This document shows positions 17,182 through 27,512 of a DNA stretch of 64,000 nt, one piece after another (position 1 is the first letter of the stretch; the number at the start of each line of letters is the position of its first letter). A program made the position numbers and the translations under genes. The DNA comes from Glutamicibacter mishrai (lineage in GTDB: Bacteria > Actinomycetota > Actinomycetes > Actinomycetales > Micrococcaceae), in contig NZ_CP032549.1 in the NCBI RefSeq assembly GCF_012221945.1, forward strand, positions 1,612,001 to 1,676,000, read 5' to 3'. The notes under the pieces were generated by a model. It searched no databases. It was not told the DNA's origin and was given only the letters and a program-made list of their open reading frames with translations.

Positions 17182-18287
17182 AGGCTGACCTCACGCAATC
17201 TTGCTGCCGTGGTTTCGGCGGGAATGTCATTGATAAAAGCGCCCATGGCCGCTTCGGAGCCGGCGAGGAATTTGAGCTTGTCGGCGGCGCGGCGCGGGCT
17301 GGTCAGCTGCAGGTGCAGGCGCGAGGCCGCGCGTTCCCTGGCGGCGATCGGAGCCTGGTGCCAGGCGGCGATGTACGGGGTCGGGGTCTGGTACAGCGCA
17401 TCGAAACGCCGCAAAAGGTCCCGGTACATGACCGCCAGTTCGCCTCTTTCCTCGTTATCCAGCGCCGCGAAGTCCGGCACGTGGCGGTGCGGAACCAGGT
17501 GCGCTTCCAAAGGCCAGCGTGCCGCGTAGGGAACGAAGACGGAGAAATGCTCGCCCTGGGCCACCATGCGCGTGCCCTCGGCCTGCTCGAATTCGAGGAT
17601 GTCGCCCATCAGGGTCCGGCCGGTGTCCTCCAGATGCTTGACGGCTTGATCGGCCATCTTGCGCGCGGTGGGTGTCAGGTACGGGTAGGCGTAGATCTGG
17701 CCGTGGGGGTGGTGCAAGGTGACGCCGATATCCTGCCCGCGGTTTTCGAAGGGGAAGACCTGGGCGATGCCTTCCATGGCGGAGAGCTCCTCAGTGCGCT
17801 GGGCCCAGGCCTGGACGACGGTGCGGGCGCGCTCATCATCCAGCGACGCGAAGGATCCTGCATGGTCCGGGGTGAAGACCACGACTTCGCAGCGGCCATA
17901 GGCCGGAGCGGGCACCTGGCCGATTGCGGCCGCCGGGATGCGTCCCAGCGCCGGGCCCAGGGAGGGGAAGCGGTTTTCGAAGACCACCACGTTGAAGTCC
18001 TCGGCCGGGATTTCGCTGTGTCGCCCGCCCGTGCTGGGGCACAGCGGGCACTGGTCCTTGGGCGGGAGGTAGGTGCGCGACTGGCGATGGGCCGCCACCG
18101 CGACCCAGTCGCCGGTCAGCCGGTCATAGCGCAGTTCCCCTGGCTCGCCGCGCGGGTCCAGGGCCCGGGTGTCGTGCACTTCCTCGGGGACGCTGCCGGA
18201 GGCATCGGCGAAGAAGATCGCTTCGCGGCCATCGGCGAGGTGGTGCACCCGGTGGGTTGTTTCATGTGCTGCGTTGCCCTGCGGCAT
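17178..18287 (-). CDS. galT: Galactose-1-phosphate uridylyltransferase
   Basis: 369 residues. It exchanges UMP between UDP-glucose and galactose-1-phosphate. The active-site HPHGQ (His nucleophile) lies near residue 190; CPLCPST near residue 78 supplies zinc-type Cys residues, and LVPHRHV near 270 adds more metal ligands. The ATG has GGAG eight bases upstream. It follows galM by 53 bases and overlaps galK by four, a single Leloir operon. The missing step, UDP-galactose 4-epimerase, is encoded at the right edge of the window. Confidence 0.95.
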   Translation of the reverse strand: MPQGNAAHETTHRVHHLADGREAIFFADASGSVPEEVHDTRALDPRGEPGELRYDRLTGDWVAVAAHRQSRTYLPPKDQCPLCPSTGGRHSEIPAEDFNVVVFENRFPSLGPALGRIPAAAIGQVPAPAYGRCEVVVFTPDHAGSFASLDDERARTVVQAWAQRTEELSAMEGIAQVFPFENRGQDIGVTLHHPHGQIYAYPYLTPTARKMADQAVKHLEDTGRTLMGDILEFEQAEGTRMVAQGEHFSVFVPYAARWPLEAHLVPHRHVPDFAALDNEERGELAVMYRDLLRRFDALYQTPTPYIAAWHQAPIAARERAASRLHLQLTSPRRAADKLKFLAGSEAAMGAFINDIPAETTAARLREVSL

Positions 18288-18340
18288 GGCAATGTCTCCA
18301 GATACTTCGTCAGTTATTGGGGTGGATCTCTCGGGCTGGC

Positions 18341-19264
18341 TCAGCCGCCCTGAACCGGGCCGATCAGCCAGCTGGCTTGGTGGGTGCCGGCTGGCTCCAA
18401 CCGGATTACGTCCTCGCCGGAGTTGAAGGCTCCCGGCGGGCAGGTCATCGGCTCAATGGCCAGGCCGGTGCGGTCCAGCGCCGGATCTTCCTGGTCTGCG
18501 GTATGCACCTGCACCCAGCCGCAGGCCTGCTCCCAGGTCATCTGCGAACCGGTGCCCTGCTCATCGGTGAGGATCGCGCGGGCCAGCTTCCCGCCCTCGA
18601 AGTCCAGCGCGGTATAGGCGTGGTCGATGAAGGTAGTGCCCAGCTTCTTCGGCTCGCGGAAGTCCAGTTCGGTGCCGGCCACGGCCACCACGTCCTTGGG
18701 CAGCAGCCGCTGGCCTTCGGTGAGCTGGACCTGCGCGGCGGGCAGGCCCAGAATCCAGTTGTCCACCTTGTCGCCGGGGGCGACCAGGTAGGCGTGCGAG
18801 CCCCAGCCGAAGGGCGCTGCTTCGGTTCCGAGGTTGGTGGCGGTGGCGGTGGTGCGCAGCCCGCCGGCTTCCAGCTGGTAGCTGATCACCAGTTCCACTT
18901 CGAAGGGGTAGCCCGGGCTCGGGGTGATGGTGGTGCGCAGCTGCGCGGAGTCTTCGGTGCGCCCGGCGAGGGTGAAGTCTGTGTCCACCACCAGCCCGTG
19001 CAGGGCGTGGCCGCGTTCGGGTTCGGTGATCGGCAGCTGCTGCGGCACCGAGTCCCAGGTGTAGCTGCCGTCGGTGACGCGGTTGGGCCAGGGTGCGAGG
19101 ATGGCTCCGGAGTAGACCGGGCGGGGCTGCTGCGGGTCGAAGGCCCTGACCAGCGGCCGGCCCTGGTATTCGAGGCTGACCAGGGTGGCGCCGACGGTGG
19201 CTAGTTCGGCTCGGAAACCGTGGGCGGTGAGGGTTACGATCTGGCCGTTGGCGGTGCTGCGCAT
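18341..19264 (-). CDS. galM: Aldose 1-epimerase (galactose mutarotase)
   Basis: 307 residues of the beta-sandwich mutarotase family; it interconverts alpha and beta anomers so that galactokinase receives the alpha form. Family features seen: ILAPWPNRVTDG (Arg/Asn near 70), ERGHALHGLV (catalytic His near 90) and FGWGSHAYL (second His near 165), with a late Glu in LAIEPMTCPPGAFN as base. The ATG at 19264 is chosen because AAGGAACC precedes it; longer in-frame reading upstream crosses a terminator and has no start signal. First gene of galM-T-K, just downstream of the sugar-importer operon. Confidence 0.92.
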   Translation of the reverse strand: MRSTANGQIVTLTAHGFRAELATVGATLVSLEYQGRPLVRAFDPQQPRPVYSGAILAPWPNRVTDGSYTWDSVPQQLPITEPERGHALHGLVVDTDFTLAGRTEDSAQLRTTITPSPGYPFEVELVISYQLEAGGLRTTATATNLGTEAAPFGWGSHAYLVAPGDKVDNWILGLPAAQVQLTEGQRLLPKDVVAVAGTELDFREPKKLGTTFIDHAYTALDFEGGKLARAILTDEQGTGSQMTWEQACGWVQVHTADQEDPALDRTGLAIEPMTCPPGAFNSGEDVIRLEPAGTHQASWLIGPVQGG

Positions 19265-19308
19265 GGTTCCTTTTTCTGTGCTGGTTCGGTGCCGGGGCTG
19301 GTGGCACA

Positions 19309-19348
19309 GGCTGGGCCCCTCCGCACACCGGTGCGGAAGGGCCCAGCC
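19309..19348 (-). terminator. Terminator after the chvE-gguAB operon
   Basis: An 18-bp stem (19309-19326 with 19331-19348) with a four-base loop. The single mismatch on the plus strand becomes a G-U pair in the minus-strand RNA, so it is built for the importer transcript. It separates gguB from galM. Confidence 0.75.
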
Positions 19349-19368
19349 ATGCTTGACGCGCGTGCGGC

Positions 19369-20550
19369 TTAGCTGCCGGCGCCTGCGCGGCGCTTGTTGT
19401 AGATGTCGAAGGCCACTGCCAACAGCAGCACGATACCCTTGACGATCTGCTGGGTGGAAGCGCCCACGCCCATCAGCTGCATTCCATTGGAAAGTACCGC
19501 CATCACCAGGCCGCCGACAATGGCGCCGGTCACACGGCCCACACCGCCGGTGGTCGACGCGCCGCCGATGAAGCAGGCCGCGATGGCGTCCAGCTCGAAC
19601 ATGTTGCCGGCGCCGGGCTGGGCGCCATTGGAACGCGAGGAGAAGACCACGCCGGCCACGCCCGAGAGCAGGCCCATGTTGATGAAGATCCACAGGTTGA
19701 TCTTCTTGACGTTCACGCCCGAAAGCTTGGCCGCCGAGAGGTTGCCGCCGATGGCGTAGACGTGGCGGCCGAAGACCGTGCGGGTGGTCAATACGTGGTA
19801 GCCCAGGATCAGCACGGCCAGGATGATCAGCACGATCGGCATGCCGCGGCTGGTGGCGATCTGCCAGAAGAACCAGAGGATGATCACGGCAATGATCAGG
19901 TTCTTGACCAGGAACATCGCCATGGATTCAACGCTCTGACCGTACTTGGCGCGGCCAGCGCGGTTGCGCCACTGCGAGTAGACCAGTCCGACAACGGCGA
20001 TCACGCCGATCACCAGGGTGAAGGTGTCAAAGCCGTAGCCGCCGAGCAGGCCGTTGAGGAAGCCGCCGGCAATCTGGCCGTATTCGCCAGGGAATGGCGA
20101 GAGCGAAACGTTGTTGAGCACTTCGTAGGTCAAGCCGCGGAAGAGCAGCATGCCGGCCAGGGTCACGATGAAGGCCGGGATGCCCACATAGGCCACCCAG
20201 AAGCCCTGCCACAAACCGCAGATCGCGCCCACGGCGATGCCGGCAAGCATGCCGACCCACCAAGGCATGTCGTTCTTGATCACCAGCACCGCGGAGACCG
20301 CGCCGGTCAGTGCCACCAGCGAGCCGACCGAGAGGTCGATGTGCCCGGCGACGATCACGATGATCATGCCCAGGGCCAGGATCAGCACGTAGGAGTACTG
20401 CAGGACGATATTGGTGATGTTGGTGGGGCTCAAGAGCAGCCCGTTGGTCAGGATGCTGAAGAGCACCACGATGAGCACGAAGGCAATGTAGATGCCTGAG
20501 GTGCGCAAGTTCTTGGTGAAGATATCCTTCAACTCGGTTGTGATGGTCAT
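19369..20550 (-). CDS. gguB: Sugar ABC importer permease, GguB/MmsB type
   Basis: 393 residues and about ten membrane helices of the BPD_transp_2 (XylH/RbsC-like) family. The [14 protein letters not shown] segment near residue 70 and [19 protein letters not shown] near 270 (ATPase-coupling loop) are diagnostic. Its ATG overlaps the ATPase stop (ATGA). With the ATPase and the ChvE-like binding protein it forms a multiple-monosaccharide importer; in related bacteria this system takes up L-arabinose, D-galactose and glucose, which fits the ara and gal genes on either side. Confidence 0.92.
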   Translation of the reverse strand: MTITTELKDIFTKNLRTSGIYIAFVLIVVLFSILTNGLLLSPTNITNIVLQYSYVLILALGMIIVIVAGHIDLSVGSLVALTGAVSAVLVIKNDMPWWVGMLAGIAVGAICGLWQGFWVAYVGIPAFIVTLAGMLLFRGLTYEVLNNVSLSPFPGEYGQIAGGFLNGLLGGYGFDTFTLVIGVIAVVGLVYSQWRNRAGRAKYGQSVESMAMFLVKNLIIAVIILWFFWQIATSRGMPIVLIILAVLILGYHVLTTRTVFGRHVYAIGGNLSAAKLSGVNVKKINLWIFINMGLLSGVAGVVFSSRSNGAQPGAGNMFELDAIAACFIGGASTTGGVGRVTGAIVGGLVMAVLSNGMQLMGVGASTQQIVKGIVLLLAVAFDIYNKRRAGAGS

Positions 20551-22085
20551 CGGGTGCTTTCCTTCTCGATGGTCATGAGTTCCATGAGGCGTTCCTGGTT
20601 GGCTTCGGCCACCGGCAGTTCGCCGGTCATCCGGCCATAGGCCAGGGTGTAGATGCGGTCGCAGATGCCCAGCAGCTCGGGCAGTTCGGAGGAGATCACC
20701 AGGACCGCCTTGCCGGAGGCGGCCAGCTCGTTGATGATCGTGTAGATCTCGTATTTGGCACCGACGTCGATGCCGCGGGTGGGCTCGTCGAGGATCAGCA
20801 GCTCAGGGGCGGTGTGCAGCCATTTGCCCAGCACCACTTTCTGCTGGTTTCCGCCGGAGAGGTTGCCGACCTTGGCCATGACGTTGGGGGTCTTGATGCG
20901 CATGGACTTGCGGTAGTGCTCGGCGATCTGGATTTCGCGGTTGGAGTTCACGAAGCCGTTGGAGGAGATCTTCCCCAAGCCGGCCGCGGTGGTATTCACG
21001 CGGATATCCTCGATCAGGTTCAGCCCGAACTTCTTGCGGTCCTCCGAGACGTAGGCGATGCCGGCCTTGATGGCCTTGCCCACGGTGGAGGTATCCACCT
21101 GCTTGCCGCCCATGAGCACGCTGCCGGTGATATTCCGGCCGTAGCTGTGCCCGAAGACGCTCATCGCCAGTTCGGTGCGCCCGGCGCCCATAAGACCTGC
21201 GATGCCGACGATTTCGCCAGCGCGCACGTTCAGCGAGGCGTTGTCCACCACGGTGCGTTCCTGCTGCACCGGGTGCTGGACGGACCAGTCGCGGATCTCG
21301 AAGACGACTTCGCCAATCTTCGGTTCGCGCTCCGGGTAGCGGGAGGAGAGTTCGCGGCCGACCATGCCGCGGATGATGCGGTTCTGGTTGGAGGTCGGAT
21401 CGGCCATATCCAAAGCTTCGATGGACTGGCCGTCGCGGATGATGGTGGTGGTGTTCGCGATATCTTCGATTTCGCCGAGCTTGTGCGAAATGATGATCGA
21501 GGTGATGCCCTGCTCGCGCAGTCCGCGCAGCAGGTTCAGCAGGTGCTCGGAGTCATCATCGTTCAGCGCCGCGGTGGGTTCGTCCAGGATCAGCAGCTTC
21601 ACGTTCTTGCTCAGCGCTTTGGCGATTTCCACCAGCTGCTGCTTGCCGACGCCCAGCTGTCCTACCGGGGTGATCGGCAGTTCATCCAGGCCCACACGTT
21701 TGAGCAGCTCGGCGGCGCGGTGGTTGGTTTCGTTCCAGTCGATGAAGCCGCTGCGCGCGGTTTCGTTGCCGAGGAAGATGTTCTCGGCCACCGACAGGTA
21801 GGGCACCAAGGCCAGTTCCTGGTGGATGATCACGATGCCTTGGGCTTCGGAGTCCTTGATATTCGAGGCTTTGAGTTCTTCGCCTTCGAAAATGATCTGG
21901 CCCTCGTAGCTGCCGTGCGGGTAGACCCCGGACAGGACCTTCATGAGGGTGGATTTGCCGGCGCCGTTTTCGCCGCAGATGGCGTGGATTTCGCCTTTGC
22001 GGACCGAAAGGTTGACGCCGTCCAGCGCCTTGACCCCGGGGAAAGTCTTGGTGATCTCCTGCATTTGCAGGATGGTGGTGTCCAT
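20547..22085 (-). CDS. gguA: Sugar ABC importer ATPase, two-domain, GguA type
   Basis: 512 residues: two tandem nucleotide-binding domains. The first has Walker [11 protein letters not shown] near residue 38 and Walker [13 protein letters not shown] near 165. The second has a degenerate Walker [10 protein letters not shown] near 290, signature LSGGNQQKV near 405 and Walker [13 protein letters not shown]. This duplicated layout is standard for ribose/xylose-class importers. The ATG at 22085 follows AAGGAC; upstream in-frame ATG codons fall inside a perfect 44-bp palindrome and are unlikely starts. It is coupled to gguB by ATGA overlap. Confidence 0.93.
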   Translation of the reverse strand: MDTTILQMQEITKTFPGVKALDGVNLSVRKGEIHAICGENGAGKSTLMKVLSGVYPHGSYEGQIIFEGEELKASNIKDSEAQGIVIIHQELALVPYLSVAENIFLGNETARSGFIDWNETNHRAAELLKRVGLDELPITPVGQLGVGKQQLVEIAKALSKNVKLLILDEPTAALNDDDSEHLLNLLRGLREQGITSIIISHKLGEIEDIANTTTIIRDGQSIEALDMADPTSNQNRIIRGMVGRELSSRYPEREPKIGEVVFEIRDWSVQHPVQQERTVVDNASLNVRAGEIVGIAGLMGAGRTELAMSVFGHSYGRNITGSVLMGGKQVDTSTVGKAIKAGIAYVSEDRKKFGLNLIEDIRVNTTAAGLGKISSNGFVNSNREIQIAEHYRKSMRIKTPNVMAKVGNLSGGNQQKVVLGKWLHTAPELLILDEPTRGIDVGAKYEIYTIINELAASGKAVLVISSELPELLGICDRIYTLAYGRMTGELPVAEANQERLMELMTIEKESTR

Positions 22086-22122
22086 AGTGCTTTCGTCCTT
22101 GGTATGTGCGGTGAGCACCCTG

Positions 22123-22166
22123 CCCGTGGCTGGCCGCAACATCATGATGTTGCGGCCAGCCACGGG
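22123..22166. repeat. Perfect 44-bp palindrome inside the importer operon
   Basis: The sequence from 22123 to 22166 is fully self-complementary (arms 22123-22144 and 22145-22166; ends CCCGTGG and CCACGGG, centre ATCATGAT). It lies in the 90-base gap between the binding-protein and ATPase genes. In RNA it would form a stem of about 20 pairs, suited to partial termination or to protecting the 3' end of the binding-protein message. Confidence 0.85.
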
Positions 22167-22175
22167 TGCGGGAGA

Positions 22176-23345
22176 CTACTTGCTGCGGCCGGCCTTTACT
22201 TCTTCTGCCGTGTAGTACTTGGAGTCAACGAGCAGGGACTTGATGTTGTCCTTGACCACGATGTCCGAATCCAGCAGGAAGGATGGGACGACCTTCTTGC
22301 CGTTGTCGTAGCTCTTGGTGTCGTTGGCTTCCGGCTCGCCGCCGCCGGCGTAGGCCTTGACGGCTTCTACTGCCTGGGTAGCCAGCTTGCGGGTGTCCTT
22401 GAAGATGGTGGCGTACTGGACGCCGTCGTCAATCAGCTTCACCGAAGCGATTTCGGCGTCCTGGCCGCTGATGATCGGCAGTCCGTCCTTGATCGACTTG
22501 CCGTAGCCGGCGTTGGACAGCGCGGTGATCACGCCGCGGGAGATGCCGTCGAATGGCGAGAGGATGCCGTCGATCTTGGTCTTGCCGCCAGCGTAGTTGG
22601 CGGTGATCAAGTCCTCCATGCGCGACTGGGCTTCTTCCTGGCTCCAGCGCAGGGTTGCTGCCTGCTCGATGTTGGTCTGGCCGGACTTGACCACGAGGGT
22701 CTTGTCATCCAGGAACGGCTTGAGCGTATCCATCGCGCCCTTCCAGAAGAAGTGCGCGTTGTTGTCATCGATGGAACCGGCGAAGAGCTCGATGTTCAGC
22801 GGGCCCTTCTTGTCGGTCTTCTTGCCATCCGCGTCCAACAGGCCCAGGCCGGTCAGCAGCGAGGTGGCCTGCTGCACGCCGACGTTGTAGTTGTCGAAGG
22901 TGACGTAGAAGTCGACGTTCTCGGTGCCGTTGATCAGGCGGTCGTAGGAGATGATCGGGATGCCGGCGTCGGCTGCTGCCTGCAGCTGGGTGGACAGCGC
23001 GGTGCCGTCGATGGATGCGACCACGAGGATGTCATCACCCTTGGTGATCATCTGGTCGATCTGCTGCTGCTGGGTTGGGATGTCGTCGTTCGCGAACTGC
23101 AGGTCGACGCTGTAGCCGGCCTCTTCCAGCTGGGACTTGACGGCCTTGCCATCAGCGATCCAGCGTTCCGAGGTCTCGGTTGGCATTGCCACGCCAACCT
23201 GGATGTCTTCCGGTGCCTTCGATTCGCTTTCGCCAGCGCCTGCACCGCCACCTGCGCCGCTGCCGCCGCAGGCTGCCAGTGCGGTAACCAATGCGAGGGA
23301 ACCAACAGTCGCCGCAGCCTTGCGGGTCCAGTTATTCCATGCCAT
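22176..23345 (-). CDS. chvE: ChvE-like sugar-binding lipoprotein
   Basis: 389 residues. Lipoprotein signal with lipobox LAAC at about residues 26-29, so it is anchored outside the membrane. The mature part is a periplasmic-binding-protein type 1 domain (VGVAMPTETSERW at the start, ISYDRLINGTENVDFYVTFDN near 125 in part, ISGQDAEIAS near 270), matching the ChvE/XylF class. The ATG at 23345 is preceded by AAGGAGG, an excellent site. An AraR-type operator lies 54 bases upstream, so arabinose availability probably controls the operon. Likely ligands are L-arabinose and D-galactose. Confidence 0.92.
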   Translation of the reverse strand: MAWNNWTRKAAATVGSLALVTALAACGGSGAGGGAGAGESESKAPEDIQVGVAMPTETSERWIADGKAVKSQLEEAGYSVDLQFANDDIPTQQQQIDQMITKGDDILVVASIDGTALSTQLQAAADAGIPIISYDRLINGTENVDFYVTFDNYNVGVQQATSLLTGLGLLDADGKKTDKKGPLNIELFAGSIDDNNAHFFWKGAMDTLKPFLDDKTLVVKSGQTNIEQAATLRWSQEEAQSRMEDLITANYAGGKTKIDGILSPFDGISRGVITALSNAGYGKSIKDGLPIISGQDAEIASVKLIDDGVQYATIFKDTRKLATQAVEAVKAYAGGGEPEANDTKSYDNGKKVVPSFLLDSDIVVKDNIKSLLVDSKYYTAEEVKAGRSK

Positions 23346-23398
23346 CTTTTCCTCCTTGAAAATGTGCCACACTCTGCGAGTGAGACGGGGCTCACACC

Positions 23399-23414
23399 AT
23401 GTTAGCGCTAACAT
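23399..23414. promoter_or_regulatory. LacI-type operator of the chvE operon
   Basis: Perfect 16-bp palindrome ATGTTAGCGCTAACAT, 54 bases upstream of chvE. The identical core occurs before araB (27513-27530), so one regulator should bind both. Confidence 0.85.
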
Positions 23415-23463
23415 AGCGGGTTAGGCCACCCCTAATTGCAGATAAATTAAGATTCCTTACTCA

Positions 23464-23504
23464 TTGCGCTGGCGAGGGCCTGGGATTGGCCTCCGCCAGC
23501 GCAA
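23464..23504. terminator. Stem-loop at the 3' end of the araBDA transcript
   Basis: Arms TTGCGCTGGCG (23464-23474) and CGCCAGCGCAA (23494-23504) with a partly paired interior. It follows the araA stop by about 25 bases. It has no U-tract on the 3' side of the minus transcript, so a terminator role is likely but not certain. Confidence 0.5.
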
Positions 23505-23529
23505 AAAACCGCGGGAAAACGGCTAAGAA

Positions 23530-25041
23530 CTAGAAACCCTGAGCCAGCCGGTAGTAGCTCTGGTTCACGCGGATCTGCTGAGCGAAGTTCCGGCGCGTGG
23601 TTTCCTCATCGATGACCAGCAATTCGGTTCCTGCGATCTCGGCGAAGATTTCAAAAGCTTCGATGCCCGCCGCGGTGGACATCACCGTATGGTGCGCGCC
23701 TCCGGCGGCCAGCCAGGATTCGGCCGACACGTTGAAGTTCGGCCGCGGGCTCCATACCGCGCGGGCTACCGGCAGGTGCGGCAGATCAGCAGGCGGGGTC
23801 ACCACGTCGACCACATTGGCGGTCAGGCGGAAGCGCTCGCGCATATCGGCCATGGAGACCACGACCGCGCCTTCGGCGGCGTCGGCGTTGAACACCATGC
23901 GCACCGGATCCTCGCGGCCGCCGATGCCCAGCGGGTGGATCTCCACCCGCGGCTTGGTGGTGGTCAGCGACGGGCAGACCTCCAGCATGTGGGCACCGAG
24001 GATCAGCTCTTTGCCCTCGGTCAGGTCGTAGGTGTAGTCCTCCATCAGCGAGGCGCCTCCCGGCAGGCCTTCTCCCATGACCTTGGCCGCGCGCACCAGC
24101 ACCGCGGTCTTCCAGTCGCCTTCCGCGCCAAAGCCGTAGCCCTTGCCCATCAGGCGCTGCACGGCAAGGCCCGGAAGCTGCTTCAGGCCGCCCAGATCCT
24201 CGAAGTTGGTGGTGAAGGCCATGGCCTTCGCTTCGCCCAGGAATGCTTCCAAAGCGATTTCCTGGCGGGCCGCATAGCGCAGCGACTCGTGGCGTTCGCC
24301 TCCGGCGCGCAGTTCTTCGACCACGTCGTAGTCGTGCTCGTACTCGGCGACCAGGGCATCGATGTCGGCTTCGGCGACAGCTTCCACGGCCTCGGCCAGG
24401 TCGTTGACTGCCCAGGTGTTCACCGATACGCCAAAGCGGATTTCCGCCTCGGTCTTGTCTCCCTCGGTGACCGCGACGTTGCGCATATTGTCGCCAAAGC
24501 GCACCAGGTTCAGGTTCTGCACGGCGTTGTAGCCGGCGGCGCCGCGGACCCAGGTGCCCACGCGGCGGGCCACAACCGGGTTGGATACGTGGCCAACTAC
24601 GGTGGTGCGGGCTGCGCCCAGGCGGGTGGCCAGGTAGGCGTATTCGCGGTCGCCGTGGGCGGCCTGGTTCAGGTTCATGAAGTCGAAGTCGATGGAATCC
24701 CAAGGCAGTTCGACATTGGCCTGGGTGTGCAGGTGCAGCAATGGCTTCTGCAGTGCCTTGAGTCCGTTGATCCACATCTTGGCCGGGCTGAAGGTGTGCA
24801 TCCAGGTGATAACGCCCAGCACCTTGTCATCCGAGTTCGCTTCCAGCATGGCGCGGCGGATGGAGTCCGAGTCCTTGAGCACCGGCTTCCAGACGATCTT
24901 GGCTGGCACCTCGGCGGAGGCGTCGAGGGTCTGGGCCACCTCGGTGGACTGCTCGGCCACCTGGCGCAGGGTTTCCTCGCCGTAGAGGTCCTGGCTTCCG
25001 GTGAAGAACCAGATTTCTTTATCGTTATATGCCTTGGCCAT
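23530..25041 (-). CDS. araA: L-arabinose isomerase
   Basis: 503 residues; converts L-arabinose to L-ribulose. Metal ligands known from the E. coli enzyme are matched at about Glu307 ([11 protein letters not shown]), Glu334 (LMEDYTYD), His351 ([11 protein letters not shown]) and the His pair near 450 (AGGAHHTV). The ATG at 25041 has AAGGAC five bases upstream; longer in-frame reading has no start signal and runs into araD. Third gene of araB-araD-araA, seven bases after araD. Confidence 0.96.
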   Translation of the reverse strand: MAKAYNDKEIWFFTGSQDLYGEETLRQVAEQSTEVAQTLDASAEVPAKIVWKPVLKDSDSIRRAMLEANSDDKVLGVITWMHTFSPAKMWINGLKALQKPLLHLHTQANVELPWDSIDFDFMNLNQAAHGDREYAYLATRLGAARTTVVGHVSNPVVARRVGTWVRGAAGYNAVQNLNLVRFGDNMRNVAVTEGDKTEAEIRFGVSVNTWAVNDLAEAVEAVAEADIDALVAEYEHDYDVVEELRAGGERHESLRYAARQEIALEAFLGEAKAMAFTTNFEDLGGLKQLPGLAVQRLMGKGYGFGAEGDWKTAVLVRAAKVMGEGLPGGASLMEDYTYDLTEGKELILGAHMLEVCPSLTTTKPRVEIHPLGIGGREDPVRMVFNADAAEGAVVVSMADMRERFRLTANVVDVVTPPADLPHLPVARAVWSPRPNFNVSAESWLAAGGAHHTVMSTAAGIEAFEIFAEIAGTELLVIDEETTRRNFAQQIRVNQSYYRLAQGF

Positions 25042-25048
25042 GATGTCC

Positions 25049-25765
25049 TTACTGTCCGTAAACGTTCTGGTAGCGCTCGTAGAGCGAGTCGATCTTCGTG
25101 GGGTCGATGGGCTGCGGATCCCCAAGCTGTTGTGCGATATGCACGGTGCGGGCCACTTCTTCGCACATCACCGCTGCCTTGACGGCGGCGCGGGCATCCT
25201 TGCCGATGGTGAAGGGGCCATGGTTGGCCATGAGCACCGCGGGGCTGCGGGATTCGCGCAGCGTGGCGACGATGCCGCGGCCGATGGAGTCATCGCCGAT
25301 GATCGCGAAAGGGCCGATGGGGATCGGTCCGCCGAATTCGTCGGCCATCATGGTCAGCACGCAGGGGATGTCTTCGCCGCGTGCCGCCCATGCGGTGGCG
25401 TAGGTGGAGTGGGTGTGCACCACGCCGCCGACTTCCGGCATGTGCTCGTAGGTGTACGCATGCGCCGCAGTATCCGAAGAAGGCGCATGTTCGCCTTCCA
25501 GCAGCTGGCCATCAAGGGTGCACACCACCATGGATTCCGGGGTCAAGTCATCGTAGGAGACCCCCGATGGCTTGATCACGAAGAGATCCTGGCTGCCGTC
25601 GGCCACTTCGGGGTGGCGCACCCGCTGGGAGACGTTGCCTGCGGTCCAGACCACCAGTTCGTAGCGCGGAAGCTCGGCGTGCAGGTCGGCAACTTCTTGG
25701 CGGGCCCGCTGAACTTCATCGCGCATGGATTGCGGGTAGCTCTCCAAGGTTCGTTGTTGATTCAT
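25049..25765 (-). CDS. araD: L-ribulose-5-phosphate 4-epimerase
   Basis: 238 residues of the class II aldolase/adducin family. It turns L-ribulose-5-phosphate into D-xylulose-5-phosphate by retro-aldol chemistry with zinc. Metal ligands lie in VVHTHSTYA near residue 115 and in [11 protein letters not shown] near 180; TAGNVSQRV and [11 protein letters not shown] form the phosphate pocket. It lies between araB and araA in the same operon. Identification is secure from both motif and neighbours. Confidence 0.95.
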   Translation of the reverse strand: MNQQRTLESYPQSMRDEVQRARQEVADLHAELPRYELVVWTAGNVSQRVRHPEVADGSQDLFVIKPSGVSYDDLTPESMVVCTLDGQLLEGEHAPSSDTAAHAYTYEHMPEVGGVVHTHSTYATAWAARGEDIPCVLTMMADEFGGPIPIGPFAIIGDDSIGRGIVATLRESRSPAVLMANHGPFTIGKDARAAVKAAVMCEEVARTVHIAQQLGDPQPIDPTKIDSLYERYQNVYGQ

Positions 25766-25800
25766 CGGTTTCTCTTTTCGTCCAGAACTGTATGCAATGC

Positions 25801-27414
25801 CTAGATGGAGGTGATGGCCGCGCGCTGGATGGCCAGGCCGGCTTCATAGGTTTCCAGGTAGGCCTCGAAGCCGGCACGGTCTTCGTCCAGCGGCTCCGCG
25901 AGATTCAATGCGGTGCCAGCGAAGACCTCGGAGTCGAGGAATCCGGGCAGGGACTGCGCCAGCCCGTCGAGGACCCGGCGGCGGTAGGCTGCGAGGACTG
26001 CGATGCCCCACGCTCCCCCGTGCCCGGCGCTGTCGCCGACCAGGACCGGGGTGTTGATCGCGGCGGCCAGCAGGCGCTGAGCCACCCCGGCGGTGCGGAA
26101 GATGCCGCCATGGGCAAACATCTGCTTGACCTCGACGCCTTCAGCAGCCAGCACCCGCAGCCCGAGGCTCAGGGTGGCGAAGATGGCGTAGACCTGGACG
26201 CGCATGAGGTTGGCCAGGTTCAGCGTGGAGTCGGGGGTACGCAGGATCGCTGGGCGGCCTTCGGCAAGGTCCGCGACTGGCTCGCCGGAGAGGTTGTTGT
26301 AGGCCAGAAGCCCGGCACCATCGGCGGCACCGTCCAGCGCCGCGCGCAGCAGGGTTTCGAAGACCGCATTGTCGTCGGCCTCGCTGCCCAGTGCTTGGGC
26401 GAACTGCCCGAAGACCTGGGCCCAGGCGGCGAATTCGCTGGCGCCGTTATTGCAGTGGACCATGGCTACCGGATGGCCATCGGGTGTGGTGACCACGTCG
26501 ATTTCGTGGTGCACTTCCTTCAGCGGAGCATCGAGTACCACCATGGCGAAAATGGAGGTGCCGGCGGAGATGTTGCCGGTGCGCTGGGCTACCGAATTGG
26601 TGGCTACCATGCCGGTTCCGGCGTCCCCTTCCGGCGGGCACATCGGGCTGCCGGGCTGAAGCTGGCCGGTGGGATCCAGCAGCAAGGCCCCTGCTTCGCT
26701 CAGCGTTCCGGCATCGGCGCCGGCAGGCAGGGCCGCTGGCAGCAACGAGGAAAGTCCGGTGGTGACTCCATGCCGGGCAGCCACTGTGTCGAAAGCGGAA
26801 AGCATCCGGGCGTCGTAGCTGCCGGTGGCCGAATCGATGGGGAACATTCCGGCGGCGTCCCCGACGCCGAGCACAAAATTGCCGGTGAGAAGTTCATGGA
26901 CAAATCCGGCCAAGGTGTTCAGCCTGGACACCTGCGAGACGTGCTCTTCGCCATTGAGCAGAGCTTGGAAGTAGTGCGCTACGGACCAACGCTGCGGGAT
27001 GTTGAAGTCCAATGCTTCGCTGAGTTCGGCAGCGGCCTGCGCGGTGGAGGTATTGCGCCAGGTGCGGAAGGGCACCAGCAGCTCGCCGTCGGCGTCGAAG
27101 GCCAGGTAGCCGTGCATCATCGCGGAGATCCCGATGGAGCCTAGCCGTGTTGGGCGGGCCCCGTGGCGTTCTTGGGCATCTGCCAGTACCTGGGCCATGC
27201 AGTCCTGCAGGCCGGCGATGATCGCTTCGCGGGAGTAGGTCCAGTTCTTGTCTTCGTACTGGTTTTCCCAGGCGTGGCTGCCGCTGGCCAGCTGTTGATG
27301 GTCTGGGCCAATCAGGCTTGCTTTGATATTCGTTGAGCCGAATTCGATGCCCAGCACGGCTTGACCGCTGGTGATGATCTCGCGGGCTACCGGCCCGTTG
27401 AGCTGTGTTGCCAT
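25801..27414 (-). CDS. araB: FGGY-family kinase, L-ribulokinase
   Basis: 537 residues. FGGY carbohydrate kinase with N-terminal GIEFGSTNIKASLIG (ATP phosphate loop, about 22), GISAMMHGYLAFD near 110 and, in the C-terminal domain, FAHGGIFRTAGVAQRLLAAA near 430 plus GHGGAWGIAVLA. It phosphorylates L-ribulose in the arabinose pathway, as shown by its place in front of araD and araA. It belongs to the atypical actinobacterial branch rather than the long E. coli AraB form. An 18-bp operator lies about 100 bases upstream. Confidence 0.92.
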   Translation of the reverse strand: MATQLNGPVAREIITSGQAVLGIEFGSTNIKASLIGPDHQQLASGSHAWENQYEDKNWTYSREAIIAGLQDCMAQVLADAQERHGARPTRLGSIGISAMMHGYLAFDADGELLVPFRTWRNTSTAQAAAELSEALDFNIPQRWSVAHYFQALLNGEEHVSQVSRLNTLAGFVHELLTGNFVLGVGDAAGMFPIDSATGSYDARMLSAFDTVAARHGVTTGLSSLLPAALPAGADAGTLSEAGALLLDPTGQLQPGSPMCPPEGDAGTGMVATNSVAQRTGNISAGTSIFAMVVLDAPLKEVHHEIDVVTTPDGHPVAMVHCNNGASEFAAWAQVFGQFAQALGSEADDNAVFETLLRAALDGAADGAGLLAYNNLSGEPVADLAEGRPAILRTPDSTLNLANLMRVQVYAIFATLSLGLRVLAAEGVEVKQMFAHGGIFRTAGVAQRLLAAAINTPVLVGDSAGHGGAWGIAVLAAYRRRVLDGLAQSLPGFLDSEVFAGTALNLAEPLDEDRAGFEAYLETYEAGLAIQRAAITSI

Positions 27415-27512
27415 GAATTCTCCGTTCGCACAGCTCGGTGAGCAGCGCCATTGCCATCGTTATCCACTGAGCGCCTGGGAAAAATACGCAGAGCGGAACA
27501 AAACCTCGATGC

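Noticed and set aside
23380..23395. GTGAG-ACGGGG-CTCAC before chvE as a Crp-type site
   Set aside because: Aligned as TGTGA/TCACA halves, the spacer is eight bases instead of six, so it does not fit the Crp consensus. It could be another operator, but nothing supports that.
20814..23405. Very long open frame on the plus strand across the chvE-gguA genes
   Set aside because: It is antisense to two genes with complete motifs and shows no family of its own; high G+C content produces such frames. The same holds for long plus-strand frames at 197-1513, 25792-27144, 41009-42709, 46856-48538 and 48390-50444.
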